The notes: generated from the letters alone by a model not told the origin. Numbered from the stretch's first letter, positions 12,712-24,650 are shown. The stretch: DNA of 64,000 nucleotides from Gliomastix tumulicola (GCA_001599755.1 BCHX01000005.1:1645922-1709921), one strand, 5' to 3'. Numbers and translations: made by a program.

Positions 12712-13606
12712 TGCGAACCATGGCTGCGAGGAAGGGTGGTTGTAGAAAAAGAGAAAAAGAGAAAAAGATGACGTATTGGATTGATTTCCTGGGATGGAAG
12801 AAAAGTACAAGTAGCTGGCTTATCGATTGTCAGGACACTCAGGGGCAGGGTGGAGATTTGTCACCTGGAAGGAACGCTCTCAGGGCCCGTCTCGATCTCC
12901 CCCTCACACACTCAGTACGGGTACAGCCTTTGAAAAAGCGCTGAACCTCTCACATCAGTGGGAGCTGAAAATATAATGGCTTACGATTGTTTGGTTACAT
13001 TAGATTCGTGCGCAGTGCTACCTTTTCAGTCTAGTCGACACTAAATGCACGTGTATCGTCAAACTGTGGTGCGTTTTCGTTGACATGTTGCATACAATCC
13101 TCGGCTGGCAGATCAGTCCATCTAACATCGCTTGCTTTGGTAGTCTAAAAAATTGAAAGATGCCATGAGAAAGTGTCTTCGGCGTGTATCTTTTTTCCTT
13201 TCTTTTCTTTCTTGGATACAAGCAGACATGGATGTTGAGTACTAGTAGTAAGCTAGAACAGTCTTACAATCAATCGTGGTCGGCTACGAGCCCGTGCAGC
13301 CGTTGAAAGAATAACAATAGAGATTTCGGGCATTGGTTACAGTGTTGGGATGCTTAAAAGATCTTATTCTTAGCTCGTGACCTCTAGTTGAGAGATGTTA
13401 CTGTACTGGTGATTAAACGACCATAATAGGGGGCTGTTCTCTCCTACACCTCCTTGCAATATGAAGCATCATGAGCAGATCTATAATTATAACATAGGAA
13501 CAAAAAATGACTTGGAAAGAGTGCTTTCTAACTCGAGCTTCTCAACAAAAGGAAAAAGTAGACCACTCGATACCGCTTAGTATTAGGCCGAGTCATCAGG
13601 CCACCC
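12712..13606. other. Intergenic, nothing recognised
   Basis: 5' side of the phosphotransferase relic and 3' side of the RTA1 gene. Contains purine-rich and T-rich tracts but no supported gene, tRNA or repeat. Confidence 0.4.
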
Positions 13607-14512
13607 TCACATCATGGCAATATCCTTGCTTAGCTTCAAGTCAGAGGGAAACTTCCAAGCGAAGAGGACCGTGACGATCCACATCAGCAACGCGTCAAAG
13701 ATGTACAGAGTCCACTCGTGAGACAGCGCGTAACCGGTGTAACCTTGAGCGAACTCGACGACTCGGAAGATGGAACGAACCATGATGAGCAGACTGACAG
13801 CGTAGAGCATGTACAGGCTTTGCTCCCACGGAACCGAGCCATTGAGAGACTCGACAGTCGGTGCGCGTCGCATCCTGCGGTGGAAGATGGCGGCAATAGC
13901 GCAGAACAGGCCAAACATGACAATCTGCACGACGAGCCCAATGATGATGACCCGCTCGCCCCAGGTAGCAAAGCCCGGCTTCTGAATCACCATCAACCCG
14001 GACGCGCCTCCCTGGATGAGGAAAGAAACGACGTCGCCGAGAACAAAGGTCAAGGTGAGCTTGGACGGTCGGATGAGAGAGTATTTGTCGGCGTTGACGC
14101 TCGTGATGATTCGGCCGAGGACCATGTAAATCGAAGCCGCGAAGAGTACCGGAGCGACGATGATGAACATGCTCTGCACAGCGTAGGGAAAGATCTTGCC
14201 GGTCTTGTCGTGGGCGCTAATTCGGCATCCGTACCCGATGACTTCGACTGTTGGCAAATTGTTAGTACGGGGCAAAGGAGAAGGAAGGAGTGGTCTCGCT
14301 GCCCAAGACTTACAAAGGCATCCAACTGCAAATACGATGCAAAAGCGCGCCCGAGTCCGCCAAATCTTCCAGCTGATGTAGAGAAACGACGCAAGAAAGA
14401 GGATGAGAAAGATGGCAGCAGCGGCCTTGTTCGGGAGATACCGCCAGAGGTAGTAGCCACCTTTGGTCGGTTCGACGCCGGGGACAGGCTCGAGGAGGCT
14501 ACTCGTGCCCAT
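13607..14512 (-). CDS. RTA1-like seven-transmembrane protein
   Basis: Exons 14512-14314 and 14247-13607; intron 14314 boundary donor GTAAGT, acceptor CAACAG (14313-14248, 66 bp). Spliced product 279 aa. Joining gives VGCLF|EVIGYGCR, the conserved second-helix motif of the RTA1 family. Seven hydrophobic segments are visible, starting AAAAIFLILFLASFLYISW and ending ALLMWIVTVLFAW; the loop HEWTLYIFDALLM is also typical. RTA1/RTM1-type proteins are fungal plasma-membrane or vacuolar proteins linked to resistance to lipophilic compounds and lipid translocation. The ATG at 14512 is chosen because further upstream only a GTG start and no hydrophobic or conserved sequence exist. The 308-codon plus-strand frame across the locus is antisense noise. 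Confidence 0.92.
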   Translation of the reverse strand: MGTSSLLEPVPGVEPTKGGYYLWRYLPNKAAAAIFLILFLASFLYISWKIWRTRARFCIVFAVGCLCKSWAARPLLPSPLPRTNNLPTVEVIGYGCRISAHDKTGKIFPYAVQSMFIIVAPVLFAASIYMVLGRIITSVNADKYSLIRPSKLTLTFVLGDVVSFLIQGGASGLMVIQKPGFATWGERVIIIGLVVQIVMFGLFCAIAAIFHRRMRRAPTVESLNGSVPWEQSLYMLYAVSLLIMVRSIFRVVEFAQGYTGYALSHEWTLYIFDALLMWIVTVLFAWKFPSDLKLSKDIAMM

Positions 14513-15350
14513 GGTTGTAGTCTTCACGAGGACAGCTTTCGGAGCGGTTGGTGGGTGAATAAAAAGAGTGACAGATTGCTCGAAGATGAGAAGGAGAAAA
14601 TGAATGCGAAGCTGGGATCTTGTATTGACGGAACGAGAAGATAGAAGGGTCACAGCAGCGAGATCTTGAGCAGAGATATATGTTCTCGATGTGAAAATTT
14701 GAGCCTCATAAATAACATGAAAGGGGAGACAGGTCTAAGCCCCGTCGTGCAGGACCCTGGAAGTCTCGAACTTGTTGAGAAGATGCTTATCTCGGGATCT
14801 GGTGTGGTCTAATCCGAAGTGGCTCGGATAGACCTGGGGCTGGGTCCAACGAACCGAGCGTTGAACCGACGCCAAACTGGAGATTGTCCACCCACTAGGT
14901 ACTTTTCCCAAACTGAGACGCATGAAGATAACGGACTAGAACCACAAATGAAGATCCATTTTCAGTACTCCTCGGTCCTTCTTGGGGCCGACGAGTGATG
15001 CCAGACGCGTCTCTTATTACGGATGCAGTGCTTCATTATCAAATACCGAGGCCTCGCAGCCGATAGCTTGGGTCCTGCACAACCGCTGCATACGTGCAGT
15101 GCAGACAGCAATGCGTCACCTGCTTATATGCTGGGCCTGTCCATATAACTCTCTTGAGAGCTCACAGCTGGGCAATGGGATCCGACCAGGAAGGTCGTTC
15201 TGGTCATGAACACAAGGTAGTCCCGGTGAACCCTTATGAAGCTTGAGAAGAAGATATACAGACTGGCTTGGGAGAGGACACGATAAACTTTGCTTGCACC
15301 TCTTAAGGGTTACTCGCAGTACGAAGACCCAGGAACTTGACCTCCCTACG
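14513..15350. other. Intergenic, nothing recognised
   Basis: Promoter of the RTA1 gene and 3' region of the Zn2Cys6 gene. No coding frame with family features on either strand. Confidence 0.4.
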
Positions 15351-16583
15351 TTAAGCTGACGACAATGGATCCATGCACGCCTGACTCTTCGGCCATTCCA
15401 TCCAATCTGCCCAACAGTCCCCAAGATAATCAGAGATGGAGTCAATGAGTGCACTACCACAGTCTTGTACAGCCCAGAAGTCATTGGCCCAATGCAGCAG
15501 CACAGCATAGTAAGAGAGAAGAACGAGGGCCTCGGGTTGTCTCTGCCGCAGCAGTCGTGCGTATCCGTCCGATACACGGACCGGCCATTCCTGAATGACG
15601 ATGTATTTCCGGGTCGAATCGGACCGTACAGAGTTGAAGAGATAGCGAAGGATGCCCACGACGTCGTTGTAGATGGCCTTGGTCGCATCGGTGTTGTCGC
15701 TGTCCTTAATGCGCTGGACCAAGCTGTCGCACTCGTTTCCGTGTGGTAGTGATGCCACGTCTGGGGTAAAATAGGTTGGATCGTGGGGTAGACGTTGGTT
15801 CACCAATTCTTCGAATCTCCCACCCGATCTAGCTACGATCGAGCGTATGCCATGGTGTAAGTTCAAACACTGAGGTAGCCTGTCGAGAACCTCTGAGACG
15901 GTAGGGTTGGCAGTAAACACGTCCGCGAGTGTCTGCTGACCGAGCAGGAGGGAGAAGAAGAAGAGGGCGAGAACATTGTCGTCAGTGACCTGTATATCTC
16001 CTCCACTCAGTCGACCCAAAGCCCTAGTCTGTAATCTTATTGCTTCTGTCTGGTAGAGGGATCTCGACACTTCATCGTGACTGATTCTGCTTCTGTGCGC
16101 GGCTGAGTAGGCAAGGAGCTGGTCCATGAGGTATGGAGCTCTGAAAGCCTCCTCGTACGCCGAGCGGAGCAGGCGATCCTGGTTGAAGCGTGCAGCGACG
16201 TCTGTCAGTGCGCCTCTGAGATGCGAGAGCAGATCAAACTGGAAGAAGCTGAAGTGCTCCGAGTAGTACAGGTCGTGGTTCCGAGCATCAGTGAAAATGG
16301 CGCTGGGAAAAGGCTCGGGTGTGAAAGGTATCAAACTGGGCTGGAGGATGCCGGTATGCCCTAGGCCCGGGTATGGGCTCGGATCCAGGAGAAGAGACTG
16401 GCCGGAGGTTTGTGAGGAGGGCGTCGGGAAGCTCTCGGCTGACGCTTCGTAGGAGCACGGTCTTGATCTCCTCTTGCATCGCACGCAAGCAGGCCTCGTT
16501 TCGTCGCATTTAACTTTGCGTTCCTTGCATTCCTTGCAGCCCAACCGGGACTTCCTGTGCCCTGTTACCGCTTGCTTCGGCAT
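15351..16583 (-). CDS. Zn2Cys6 transcription factor, fungal-specific
   Basis: Single-exon frame from ATG 16583 to TAA 15351, 410 aa. The N-terminus carries a complete binuclear cluster with spacing CX2CX6CX6CX2CX6C (starting CKECKERKVKCDETRPAC), followed by a Ser/Pro linker and a helical regulatory region with a fungal transcription factor domain of the sterol-uptake-control type (residues about 90-400). An upstream GTG extension is rejected because the residues before MPKQAVTG are not conserved-looking. It would bind CGG-containing sites in the nucleus. It lies alone between an RTA1 gene and the tannase-family gene; its targets cannot be told from sequence. Confidence 0.9.
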   Translation of the reverse strand: MPKQAVTGHRKSRLGCKECKERKVKCDETRPACVRCKRRSRPCSYEASAESFPTPSSQTSGQSLLLDPSPYPGLGHTGILQPSLIPFTPEPFPSAIFTDARNHDLYYSEHFSFFQFDLLSHLRGALTDVAARFNQDRLLRSAYEEAFRAPYLMDQLLAYSAAHRSRISHDEVSRSLYQTEAIRLQTRALGRLSGGDIQVTDDNVLALFFFSLLLGQQTLADVFTANPTVSEVLDRLPQCLNLHHGIRSIVARSGGRFEELVNQRLPHDPTYFTPDVASLPHGNECDSLVQRIKDSDNTDATKAIYNDVVGILRYLFNSVRSDSTRKYIVIQEWPVRVSDGYARLLRQRQPEALVLLSYYAVLLHWANDFWAVQDCGSALIDSISDYLGDCWADWMEWPKSQACMDPLSSA

Positions 16584-17522
16584 TTGGGAGGAACCGATGG
16601 TGACGTCGGATCGCAGATTCGAAAGCTTCGGAGCGAGCACCGTCCCAGAAAATAGATAAGTTAGTTGGCAGAGGAGAAGAACGGGAACATCAAATGCTCG
16701 GTAAGGCGTTCAATACCGGGAAGGATCTTCTCGGATCGAGGCAAGGAGGTGAAAGAAGGTGGATGGAGCGACTTATCACTGACGACCCGAGATGAATCTG
16801 AGTCTTCGGATTTTAGACCCCACTTAGTCTACGCCTGACTCTCCCACACAAAAGAGGCCCTAAAACACTGGAAAAGGCTAGCTCGTTTCCCTAGTCGGGG
16901 AACTCGAGTCAGTTTCTCGCTCTTTCCTTGAAGTTTCCTCACTGCTCGGTTTGCCCAACTCCACCAAGATCTCGGATTCCCTCTCGGATTCGCCTCGGTT
17001 AGCATCGCCAAGCCTTCAGTGTCTCGAGGAGGGTTCTCGATTCCCGATTGCCAAGCTACTAAAAGACATCCGCATAGCGAGCCCCAGGATGAAAGCTCCA
17101 GGATGGATTCTCAATTCCAACTTCAACCCTCCACCACTGTCTGCCAGGCGCAATCCTGTGCGCCCACGGAGAAAGAGACTCTCGGTCCGACCCAAAGGCC
17201 AAGTGCCACATCTAACTACCAGCCAAGTGTGTCACCTACTAGTATGTCACCGCTATGGCATTGCTCACACCCCGTACTCGCACGCGGATCGCAATCTTCA
17301 ACATCCCCGAGTCGTCCTGGAAGCCTGGGCAAAGAATGGCTAAGCCCCCTTGATTCGTGGCATTGAGAGAGCCTTCTAGCCTCCCGGCTTCAACCTCGGA
17401 GCCTCGCACGGTTCAGTCTCAATATAAGATGAAGTCGTCCCAGACTGCATCCGCTGCCATGAGTAGCCACGCAAACCTGCAAGCCTGTTCGCCCTTCGTC
17501 CATCTGGAGCTAATCTGTCGCC
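16584..17522. promoter_or_regulatory. Divergent intergenic between Zn2Cys6 factor and tannase-family gene
   Basis: 938 bp shared 5' region of two divergent genes. No supported ORF; upstream ATGs near 17428 and 17459 precede the tannase ATG in other frames. CGGGGAAC at about 16896 and CGGGAACA at about 16682 resemble, but do not match, the octamer found in the glycosidase cluster. Confidence 0.35.
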
Positions 17523-19204
17523 ATGATTCCGTCTCTGTTTAACGGCACCGTCCAGCCAACAGCCTGCTCGCCTGCCAACATACCGATGCCGAGCCTCTTT
17601 GGCGCCGAATTCTACTCCCTCGAAGCCCATCTCGTCTCGAACTTCTCTCGGTACCTACCTATCGGTGCTTACCTGAACCACGGCGACGTCAATATCACGG
17701 ATGTCGACTTCTGCAACGTTACGCTATCGTACACCCATCCCGGACAAGACGACCTTCTACATGTTCAGGCCTGGCTGCCTATAGACACGTGGAATGGCAG
17801 ACTACAAGCAATCGGCGGTGGTGGCTGGCAAGCTGGAATGTCCTATTCTTCCTCCTTCAGCATGCAAGGAGCAGTAGGCGAAGGCTACATCGCAATCACC
17901 ACCGACGGCGGCTTGGGCTCATCCACATCGCCAGCCGACTGGGGTCTTGTCAGTCCCGGCAACGTCAACATGTACGATCTCCAGAATCTCGCCTCCGTCT
18001 CCCTGAACGACATGGCCATCATTGGGAAGAGTCTCGCGGCCAACTTTTACGGCCAGGCCCCCGAATATTCCTACTTCAACGGCTGTTCCCAGGGTGGTCG
18101 TCAGGGTCTCATGCTCGCTCAACGATACCCCGACGCCTTTGACGGGATTGCCGCCAGTGCACCGGCCATCAACTGGACCAAGTTCTTCATGACCGGTCTC
18201 TGGCCGTCGTTCATCATGAAGAAGCTGGGCCATGTGCCTCCCTCCTGCGAATACGATGCCATTCGGGCGGCGGCTATCGAGGCTTGCGATGAAAACGACG
18301 GGGTTGCTGATGGTATCATCTCCGGCAAATGCGACTTCGACCCCCAAAGCGTGATTGGAAGGTGTCTCAACTGCACAAATTTTGGCAAAGTTCGGAGGGT
18401 CTCTTCGGAAGCCGCTCTCATCATGCAAAAAATGGTACGTGTCATTGATAATACGGCTGGAGCTCAATGCTAACAGCTACGGACCGACTACAGTGGGAAG
18501 GCCCCAAGGATGTTGACGGAAAGCCAATCTGGTTCGGGCTCAACAAAGACGTTCTTGTCACCGGCTCTACGACTGACCTACCGATCGTACCTACGACCTG
18601 CCACGATAATGGGACCTGCACTGCTGGAGACTTCTCACTTGCATCGGACTGGATTAAGTACTTCATTCTCAGAGACGCAGATGCTGATCTGTCAGATCTG
18701 ACACATGAATACTTTGCGGAGATGGCTCATATGTCGGTACAACAGTATGAGTCCATTATTGGTACAAGCGATCCAGACCTGAGTGCCTTCCGTAAGCGTG
18801 GAGGTAAAATGGTCACTTACCATGGAACTGTGAGTTGTTAACCCTCCCTTACCAGGCCGAAGAGCATCTACTGACAGCAACAGAGCGACTCTCTTATTCC
18901 AGTTGAAGGTAGTATTGACTACTATCAGTCGGTACTCGAGCTCGACGAGAACGCACCCGACTTCTACCGTCTCTTTCTAGCCCCCGGCCTACGACACTGT
19001 TTTGGCGGTGCTGGGCCGTATCCTGCTTCAGCATTTGAGTCGATGCGGAAGTGGACTGAGGAGGGCGTGGCACCTTCAATCTTACCTGCGTCGTCCATCG
19101 ATACCGAGCCCATCCTGCACCGAAATCTGTGCCCCTTCCCGAAGGTGCCTGTGTACAATGGAAACACCGACTGGACATCCGCCGAGGCTTTTGACTGCGC
19201 TTGA
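17523..19204 (+). CDS. Tannase/feruloyl esterase family hydrolase
   Basis: Exons 17523-18434, 18494-18829, 18884-19204; introns GTACGT...CTACAG and GTGAGT...CAACAG, both phase 0; 522 aa. The CS-D-HC architecture of the family is complete: nucleophile Ser189 in GCSQGG, Asp418 in GTSDSLIP, His454 in LRHCFGG, with Cys188 and Cys455 placed for the family's triad-bracketing disulfide. FCNVTLSYTHPG and WNGRLQAIGGGGW are typical N-terminal motifs. The enzyme would hydrolyse ester bonds to aromatic acids (gallate or feruloyl/hydroxycinnamoyl). Odd point: most relatives are secreted, but no signal peptide follows this ATG, so either an upstream exon is missed, the start is lost, or the enzyme is intracellular. 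A recent solo LTR sits 200 bp after the stop. Confidence 0.9.
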
Positions 19205-19404
19205 GAGAAGCTCACCATCTAAGGTATCCAACTGCATTGGAACCTGTACACCATCTAGAGACGTCTTCTCGGCTTCATAGATGGCCGCTTCTTCCTCACC
19301 CTAGACCGCCAATCATTATTCTTCTTTCTCTTGTTCTTTTGTACACTTTCAACCTTTCTCACCACTGTATTCTAGTCAATCTAACTCAAGTCTTGGATGG
19401 AAAA

Positions 19405-19576
19405 TGTTAAGGGCTCGGGCTGTAAGCCCGAGCCGTGATGGTTGTCACGTGACTCCCAACAGGGGTATATAGGGGCCCGACCCGGGCCCGAACAGTTAGC
19501 GGATCTCTTCCTCCTTAAGCAGTTCAATACTACAGCAAACGCCCATTCGCAGTAGCCCTGGGGCCAGTTCGTTACA
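19405..19576 (+). mobile_element. 172-bp solo LTR, copy 1
   Basis: Starts TGTTAAGG and ends TTCGTTACA, flanked by GAAAA at 19400-19404 and 19577-19581 (5-bp target duplication). TATATA at 19466-19471. An internal perfect hairpin, GGCTCGGGCT / AGCCCGAGCC, with loop GTA lies at 19412-19434. Copy 2 at 31806-31977 is its reverse complement, identical by eye except for the loop. Confidence 0.9.
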
Positions 19577-19824
19577 GAAAATAGTACAGGTCATTACCAT
19601 AGCCCACGGAGACCCTTCCCCTTTTCGACACCCCGGAAACGTTATGCAACAGTGTCGACATGCGCCCTTGAAAAACAAGAACATCAGTCAAAAAATAGCA
19701 CTATCTCCAGAGGCTTAAATGTAGGTTCGACGCATCTTAAAAAACAAAACACCTAGCGCACGCACGCCGTGGTAGGCCAAGCTGGATTTGAGCAATGACG
19801 GATGCACGAGAGGTGTATAGATAT

Positions 19825-20095
19825 CGCTTCCAGCTTTTCCAATCTTGGGTAAGGTATTTCAATGGGAGGGGGTTCCTGGGAAGTCAATCGGCCATTGGTC
19901 AGTCGAATATGCGTTTATGCCGAAAAGAAATAAAGGTACTTACATCATGAGGCAGGAACGCTACCGTGAAACAACAGCAGCACCTTCCCTCCAAGGTGTG
20001 AAAACGGAGCAGCTGACACAAGAAAAAATTACGCACGCAGATGACGCAAGCAGGCAGGCGAGGCAGGCGCGGCAGGCACAGTCCCCCCTCTCTGG
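19825..20095 (+). repeat. Older dispersed repeat, copy 1
   Basis: Shares a colinear, diverged stretch with 31625-32105: CTTCCA-(A/G)CTT, AAGGTATTTC, then ATTGGTCAGT.CAATATGCGTTTAT (allowing one mismatch per few bases), CATGAGGCAGGAA, and a GACGCAAGCAGG / GCGGCAGGCA tail. Both copies are in the same orientation. Possibly a degraded transposon or LTR; type unknown. Confidence 0.6.
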
Positions 20096-20214
20096 ATAAA
20101 TAAAATCCCCTCCATCCAAATTGTGGAAATTCCCTCTTCCAACAACCTTCCTCTCACAACCGCCTCGTTCTCTTCCAACAGCAACCCAGTCTATTTAGAG
20201 GCAAGCATATCACA

Positions 20215-21270
20215 GGTCCGACCGAAAGAGCCCTTGCAGACCGTAACGAATACGCCCGTCTAAAGGAGACCGATTGAAATAACCGACCGAGACAAGCCAT
20301 TGAAAGAACCGATTACAAGACCTAATTAAAAGCACACACAATCCAATGAGCCCGATTAAAGAAGCCCGATCGAAATACCCGATTAAAATAATTCGATTGC
20401 GATATTCCGCTTGAAAGAACCGACCGAAAGAGTCTCGCAGACCCGAACCGAAAAGCCGTTGCAGGCCCGGCCGAAAGAACCTCAAGGAGCTCGGTTGAAA
20501 TAACCGACTCAAATAATCCGATTGAAATAATATAATAAAAGAACCATTGGAAAATCCCGATTGAAGGAGCCCTCATAAACCCGGTCGAGAGAGGCGCGTG
20601 CATTTACACACCATCTGAGAGAACCGATCGAAAGACCCGATTGAAAGAACCCGATCCAAAGAACCGATTACAGGAACCGATTGAAAGAGCCCGGTCGAAG
20701 GAGCCCTCGTGGACCCAGACGAGAGAGACGCGCATACACATCCATTGAAACAATCGATTGAAATAAGCGAAGCAAGATAATAATGCATTATAGGAACCGA
20801 CCATCATAATTGATTAAGAAAACCGATTAGAAGAACCCGATTCAAGAAGAACCCGATTAAAGAAGCACGTCCGGAAGAATCCCATTCAAATAATCCATGG
20901 AAAGGACCGATTACAAGAACCAATTACAAGAACTAAATGAGAGAACCGAATGAAGGAGCCCTCACAGACCGAACGAGAGAGGCAGGCGCACACATACCGT
21001 TGAAGGAACCGATTGAAATACTTCGATTGAAAGAACCTATTGAAACGAGTAACGAGCCGATGAAAACTAAAGGAGCCTTCACAGATCCGGACTTGAGGCG
21101 CGCACACACCAAGGCACAGAACAAACTGAAATGATCCAACCGAAAGCACCGGAGACCACGAATTAAAAAAGCCGACTATAAGAACCCGATTGAAGGAGCC
21201 GATTAGAATAATCGATTAAAGAACCCCTCATAGACCCGGACGAGAGAGGCGCAGGCCCACACACACACAC
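20215..21270. repeat. Degenerate minisatellite, about 1 kb
   Basis: Dozens of imperfect 12-13 bp units close to AACCGATTGAAAG, separated by variants such as CCGATTAAAATAA and CCGATCGAAAGA. Superimposed on these are at least five longer units beginning GAGCCCTCA and containing GACGAGAGAGGCGC followed by CA-rich text, at about 20567, 20701, 20956, 21073 and 21224. Strong strand asymmetry: plus strand purine-rich. Minus-strand open frames through it repeat Phe-Asn-Arg-Phe-like strings but are a by-product of the unit. Ends in a short (CA)n tract near 21256. Confidence 0.85.
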
Positions 21271-21513
21271 AGGAAAACGAAGACAGGGCCAAGGAGGACG
21301 GAGCTGGCCAGTTTTGCCTACACCTCTCGAAGCAACTCGACCGCCGACATGAACAGCCTTGTATAAAATCTAACAGGAACTATCATCGAAGATCCTAGAA
21401 GCTGAGCACCAATCCAACCAATGTGGTCATCACCATTGTACATCAGACGCATGCCACTCAAGACCGCCTTTCTGGCCAAAGTAGGCTATCGATATGAGGG
21501 AAAGATACGATAT

Positions 21514-24500
21514 CTAATCTAGCTGCAGTTCAAACTTGAACTCCTCGAAAGGTAGTTTGTGCTGCGGCTCAACAGTACCGAGTTCCTTCAAGCCCGAACC
21601 TGTTCCCTGATGAGCCCAATCCAAGCGAACGAATGTCTCATCCATTCGCTTTCTGCTCAGCTCATGAGGATGCCTGGCCTCAGCTACATCTGCCATTGCG
21701 AAGTGGGAAGCCGCGAATGACCTTCCGTCGTCCAAGCCAAAGCTAACGCGGAGACGACGCTTAGAGCCGGTTTCATGACTTCCAAGGAACTCGACCCATC
21801 GAACGTCGGTACGGTTTCCAGACTCCTGAGGAACCTCGTACTCGACATGAAGATCGTCAATAGTCTTTTCCCATGTGCCAAAACGTTGGTTGCTCTTCTT
21901 GTCGAGGTAGCTCTCCCCAGGACCTCGTCCCCACCATCGCGCTCTGTCCACGCCGTGAAGAGCGGTGGAAAGTCCAATCCTTGGAATCAACTCGGGAAGA
22001 TTCAAGCCACTAGGCTTTCCGTGGACCTCGACGGCCAGGACATCCCCTCTCACGGTGTAGGTTGTCATGAGATCAACCCCCCACGCAAGAACAGGAGGCG
22101 CCACCCGTCCTTGGATCTTGACGGTCACTACACCCTCGCATTCGGCCCATTCCACGCTTCGAGAAGTATACGAAGCTTGGTCTACCCTCTGTTGGAGCCA
22201 CGCCACAGCATAGCTCCGACGATCGGCTTCAATGGTTGCACGCCAGAAGTCCATGACCAAGGGCTTTGCCATGACTTCTTCTCCATCGCGAACCCAGCTA
22301 GTCAGAGCACCTCTGACGAGATCGATGGTCCACGTCGAGCACTTTGTTGCGGACACGATGCACAGCTCAGTATCTTCCTTGACCGTAAGGCTTGGTGTTG
22401 AACTTCGAGAAGTGGTGGGTGCGCAGGAGTTCGACGGCCCTGTCAAGGGGATCTGCGACCAGGCCACCTCATGCCCCTGGTGCGCCCAAGCTGTCTCACT
22501 GCGGAGTGTGAACCAGAGATTGAGATGCGCTTCAGATGCGAAATCTTGAGGAAGGCCCTCGATCTGGAAGGAAACGGTCGAGTGTGGTTTGATCCCTAGG
22601 GAGTTTGGTCAGAAGACCAGAATGCAGTATGGAAGCGGAAAGGGCTTACCAAGAGGGATTAAGGCCTCTTGTCTCGGTCCTTCGGCCTTGTTCTCCTCGG
22701 TCAGACTCCAGTGAAGCTGGAGATGATCCAGAGTGAGAAAGTCATATCTGTTCATGATGGTGACGACGCCCTGCTCATAACCCACCACTTTGATGGCCTC
22801 AATAGCCTTTTGAAAGACACTGAAGCTCGGCGCAGGCTTATGATCGGAATTCAGAATACCGTTGATCATTACGGCGCCATCATTAGGGAAATCTCCGAAG
22901 TCACCGCCGTAACCAAAGAATTTCTCTCCGTCACTGGTTTCGGTTAGGAGACCCTAGATGTAAATCAGCGGCTAGTCAGTCCTCCAGGGGGTTGAGCAAT
23001 ACTTACATGATTTGCCCATTCCCAGAGAAACCCGCCCATGCAGCGAGGGTATTGGTAGAATAAGTCAAAGTATTCGTCCGCACAGCCAGGTCCGTTTCCA
23101 CCGGCATATACGAATTCACACAGAACGTACGGCTTCTCCCACTCTTTCACGGCGGCCCGCTCCATTACTTCTCCAATCGTTGGATACATGACGCTGACCA
23201 TGTCCACAGACTCGGCCTCACGATCTTGCTCGTAGTGGATTGGCCGCGTTGGATCAATGGTTCGGATCAAGTCAGACATCGCTCGATGGTTGCGGCCATA
23301 GAAAGCCTCATTCCCGAGGGACCAGATGATGACCGAAGGATGGTTTCGGTCTCGGAGGACCATCTGCCGTGCTCGATCCACGTACGCCTCTTCCCATTCG
23401 GGATTGTCTGAGGTGAAGGACTCTGGTTTATCTGCGCCAATTCTATCAAAGCCGTGACACTCGAGATCGGCTTCATCCATGACCCAGAGACCAAGCTCGT
23501 CAGCCAAGTCGTAGAGCCTCGGGTCATTCGGGTAATGACACGTGCGAAGAGCATTGATACCGGCTCTCTTCATCATGAGAAGATCCTCTTTGAGGTAGTC
23601 GTACGGAACTGCTCTGCCAAATTTGGGGTGATGTTCATGGCGGTTCATCCCCCTGAACTTGACGGGCGATCCATTCACGCAAAATACCCCGTCGATGATT
23701 TCCACCTGCCGAAAGCCAACCTTGAAAGCGAGGTGGAAATGGCTGCAGCTGAGCAAGAGTGTATACAGCTCAGGGGCTTCCGCGGTCCACTTCAACGGGT
23801 TGGAAACCTTCATGGCGATCATGTTTTCGGTGGTGGGTTTTGAGCCTTGCGCAATTTCGGAACCTGACTTGTCGAAAAGTGTGGCCGCGACCTCGGTCTT
23901 TTCGTTTGTTGGGATGGAGATGAGTATGGATGCGTCTCGATACGACTTGTCCAGCTCAGTCCGGATGAAGATGTCCTCGGGATGGATCTTTGGGAAGTAG
24001 TGGAGGGTTACGTCTCGGAAGATGCCACTCAGCCACCACTGGTCCTGGTCCTCGATATATGTGCCGTCGCAGCGAGCATAGACCTCCACCGCGAGCACGT
24101 TCTCTTCATCAATGCGGACCCAAGGCGATATGTCGAACTCGGTCGGGTTCCTCGCGCCTTGGGAGTACCCTACTTCGCCCCCGTTCACCCAGACCTTGAA
24201 CGCCGAGTCCACGCCATCGAAACGGAGCCGCAGCTGGGCTCCGGATACAAGCTCAGTCAAGACTCGGAAGGTCTTGACATATCGGCCGGTCTCGTTGGTT
24301 TCGTACGGAACGTGGGGAGGGTCGACGGGGAAGGGATAGGGCAAGTTCGTGTAGTGCGGGCGGCCGCCCAGCCCTTGAAGCTGCCAGTGTCCAGGCACGG
24401 TTATATCTGCCCAGCCGCGGGAGTCGAAGCCACGTTTCCAGAAGTCGACATGGCCGTGAAAAGGGGAGGCAGAATGGGCGAATTTCCAGGTGCCGGAGAG

Positions 24501-24650
24501 GAGCTGGCAGTCTCCCAGGTTCTCCGTCACTGCAGCTTCCTTGGATCGGTAAGTGGAAAAAGTGCTGCGTGGTGATAAAGCATTGCGATGAATGACGCTA
24601 AGGTTGTTCCAGTCCGGTAGCTCCGCCGGGAATCTGTGAAGAGAAGCCAT
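21514..24650 (-). CDS. GH2 beta-galactosidase, LacZ-type, intracellular
   Basis: Exons 24650-23007, 22953-22650, 22595-21514; introns of 53 and 54 bp with GTAAGT...CTAG and GTAAGC...CTAG; 1009 aa, close to E. coli LacZ length. Domain order is the full LacZ set: sugar-binding jelly roll (about 40-215), Ig-like domain, TIM barrel (about 325-600), second Ig-like domain, and C-terminal beta-sandwich (about 745-1005). Acid/base Glu448 sits in SLGNEAFYG and nucleophile Glu512 in LCEFVYAGGNG. No signal peptide, so cytosolic. It would cleave terminal beta-D-galactosides brought in by the divergently transcribed sugar porter at 25459, an arrangement like yeast LAC4-LAC12. GH2 also contains beta-glucuronidases, but those lack the small-chain domain present here. 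Confidence 0.93.

Noticed and set aside
20215..21270. CRISPR-like array
   Set aside because: Units are too short, degenerate and without spacers, and the organism is a fungus; it is a minisatellite.
21514..24650. GH2 gene as the missing beta-glucuronidase
   Set aside because: LacZ-type length and the C-terminal small-chain domain argue for beta-galactosidase; glucuronidases of GH2 are shorter.
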